A stretch of DNA of 64,000 nt. It comes from Kordiimonas lipolytica. GTDB taxonomy: Bacteria; Pseudomonadota; Alphaproteobacteria; Sphingomonadales; Kordiimonadaceae. The stretch lies in assembly GCF_001550065.1 (NCBI RefSeq), contig NZ_LRUB01000030.1:1-64000 (forward strand). The letters run 5' to 3'. Position 1 is the stretch's first letter; each line of letters opens with the position of its first letter. The notes below the pieces were generated by a model that had not been told where the DNA came from, ran no database searches, and saw only the letters and a program-made list of their open reading frames with translations. A program made the translations under genes and the position numbers. Below, in pieces: positions 63,181 through 64,000 of this stretch.

Positions 63181-64000
63181 CTAAACAGAAGCGCGGTGGT
63201 TGTTGTCGCCCGGCTGGGGAACCGAAACACCGTCTGCATGGTACTGGTTTAGCTTGTTTCTAAGTGTCCGGATGGAGATTCCCAAAATGTTAGCTGCGTG
63301 GGTACGGTTGCCCAGGCAATGCTTCAATGTATCTATAATCAGATCCCGTTCTACTTCGGCGACGGTCTTGCCAACAAGCGTTGCGGCCACTTCCGCGTCT
63401 ATACCGCCTTCTTCCCCCATACTACTTTGAGGCTGGCTTTCCGGTGCGCGGCTTTCGCCCGAGCCGGTAACAGCCAGATTGCCGCTGGCGTCTGGAAGAA
63501 GTACGGCTGCCGCGGAAATCTCGTCACCCGTAGCAAGCAGAACAGACCGGTGCATGGTGTTTTCCAGTTCACGGACGTTACCTGGCCAGTTATGCGCCTT
63601 GAGAACCTTCATGGCGTCGGCGCTGATCGGGCGTTCCTCTACCTGATTTACTTCGGCATATTTCTTGGCAAAATATTCTGCCAGGGCCTGAATATCTAAT
63701 GGACGTTCCCGCAAGGGAGGGACGCGCAGGTTCACGACGTTGAGACGGAAGAACAGGTCTTCCCGGAATTTGCCATCCTTGACGTCGTCCTGAAGATTTC
63801 TGTTGGATGTAGCAATAATCCGAATGTTTACATTGACAGGCTTTGAGCCACCTACCCGGTCAATCTGGCGTTCCTGAATGGCGCGCAGGAGCTTTGCCTG
63901 CAGGCGCACATCCATCTCCGAAATCTCATCAAGCAGAAGAGTGCCGCCATCTGCTTCTTCGAACTTACCGATCCGACGGGCTACTGCTCCAGTGAAGGCT
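63181..64000 (-). CDS. flbD: Sigma-54-dependent flagellar activator, N-terminus cut by window edge (FlbD-like)
   Basis: The frame stays open past an internal ATG at 63915 to the window edge, giving 273 visible codons. It begins within the sigma-54 interaction loop (AFTGA, preceded by the edge) and contains Walker B TLLLDEISEMD, RIIATSNRNLQ, the R-finger region FFRLNVVNLRVPPLRERP, and a C-terminal Fis-type helix-turn-helix (THAANILGISIRTLRNKLNQ). The context upstream of flhA and flhF matches FlbD-type activators; the receiver-like N-terminus is outside. Confidence 0.9.
   Translation of the reverse strand, partial: AFTGAVARRIGKFEEADGGTLLLDEISEMDVRLQAKLLRAIQERQIDRVGGSKPVNVNIRIIATSNRNLQDDVKDGKFREDLFFRLNVVNLRVPPLRERPLDIQALAEYFAKKYAEVNQVEERPISADAMKVLKAHNWPGNVRELENTMHRSVLLATGDEISAAAVLLPDASGNLAVTGSGESRAPESQPQSSMGEEGGIDAEVAATLVGKTVAEVERDLIIDTLKHCLGNRTHAANILGISIRTLRNKLNQYHADGVSVPQPGDNNHRASV

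Noticed and set aside
1..64000. CRISPR arrays, insertion sequences, prophage or tRNA genes
   Set aside because: No spaced direct repeats, transposase motifs, terminal inverted repeats of insertion-sequence type or cloverleaf sequences were seen. The arrays at 3905-4837 are coding.

Overview
The window looks like chromosomal DNA of a free-living, flagellated alphaproteobacterium. CtrA and the phosphotransferase ChpT are found only in that class, and they sit here inside a chemotaxis and flagellar locus. Codon use is GC-rich and many genes start with GTG or TTG. An order such as Kordiimonadales or Rhodospirillales would fit, but that placement is inference. I see no insertion sequence, prophage, CRISPR array, tRNA or rRNA gene.

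Positions 1-7124 form a secreted-protein module under an extracytoplasmic-function (ECF) sigma factor. It holds a truncated RTX calcium-binding giant (minus strand), an anti-sigma factor, an ECF sigma factor, a divergent subtilisin-like protease with about 310 residues of four-residue Glu/Ala repeats, and an outer-membrane barrel protein. The RTX gene, the sigma operon and the protease gene each have the same promoter-like motif, GGAAT-N17-CGTT, which ties them into one probable regulon.

Positions 7172-10834 (minus) carry two acetyltransferase-like proteins, a polysaccharide deacetylase-like protein and an XRE regulator/membrane-protein pair with a candidate operator. Positions 11026-32666 are mixed housekeeping and accessory genes: free methionine sulfoxide reductase, glyoxalase I, a sensor kinase, a Cys/Met-metabolism PLP enzyme, a glycosyltransferase-like protein with a structured leader, an MFS carrier, YaaA, a two-subunit molybdenum hydroxylase, paired PH-domain membrane proteins, an ABC-F ATPase, a FocA/NirC channel and several proteins of unknown function.

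Positions 32899-39886 are a conserved core: yebC, a REP-like inverted pair, ruvCAB, ybgC and tolQRAB. The usual pal gene does not follow tolB. Positions 39920-44476 hold a Baeyer-Villiger-type monooxygenase, a DUF3422 protein, an NnrU-like protein and CysQ.

Positions 44624-64000 are the motility and cell-cycle locus: chpT, cheA, cheW, cheY, cheB and cheR, then ctrA (opposite strand), fliI and fliJ, an aminotransferase and an EamA exporter, and on the minus strand a sigma-54 activator (partial), flhA, flhF, flhG and a large FliK-like protein. The strongest anomaly is in CheA: between its phosphotransfer domain and its kinase core lies a domain resembling a truncated hemoglobin that lacks the heme-binding histidine.
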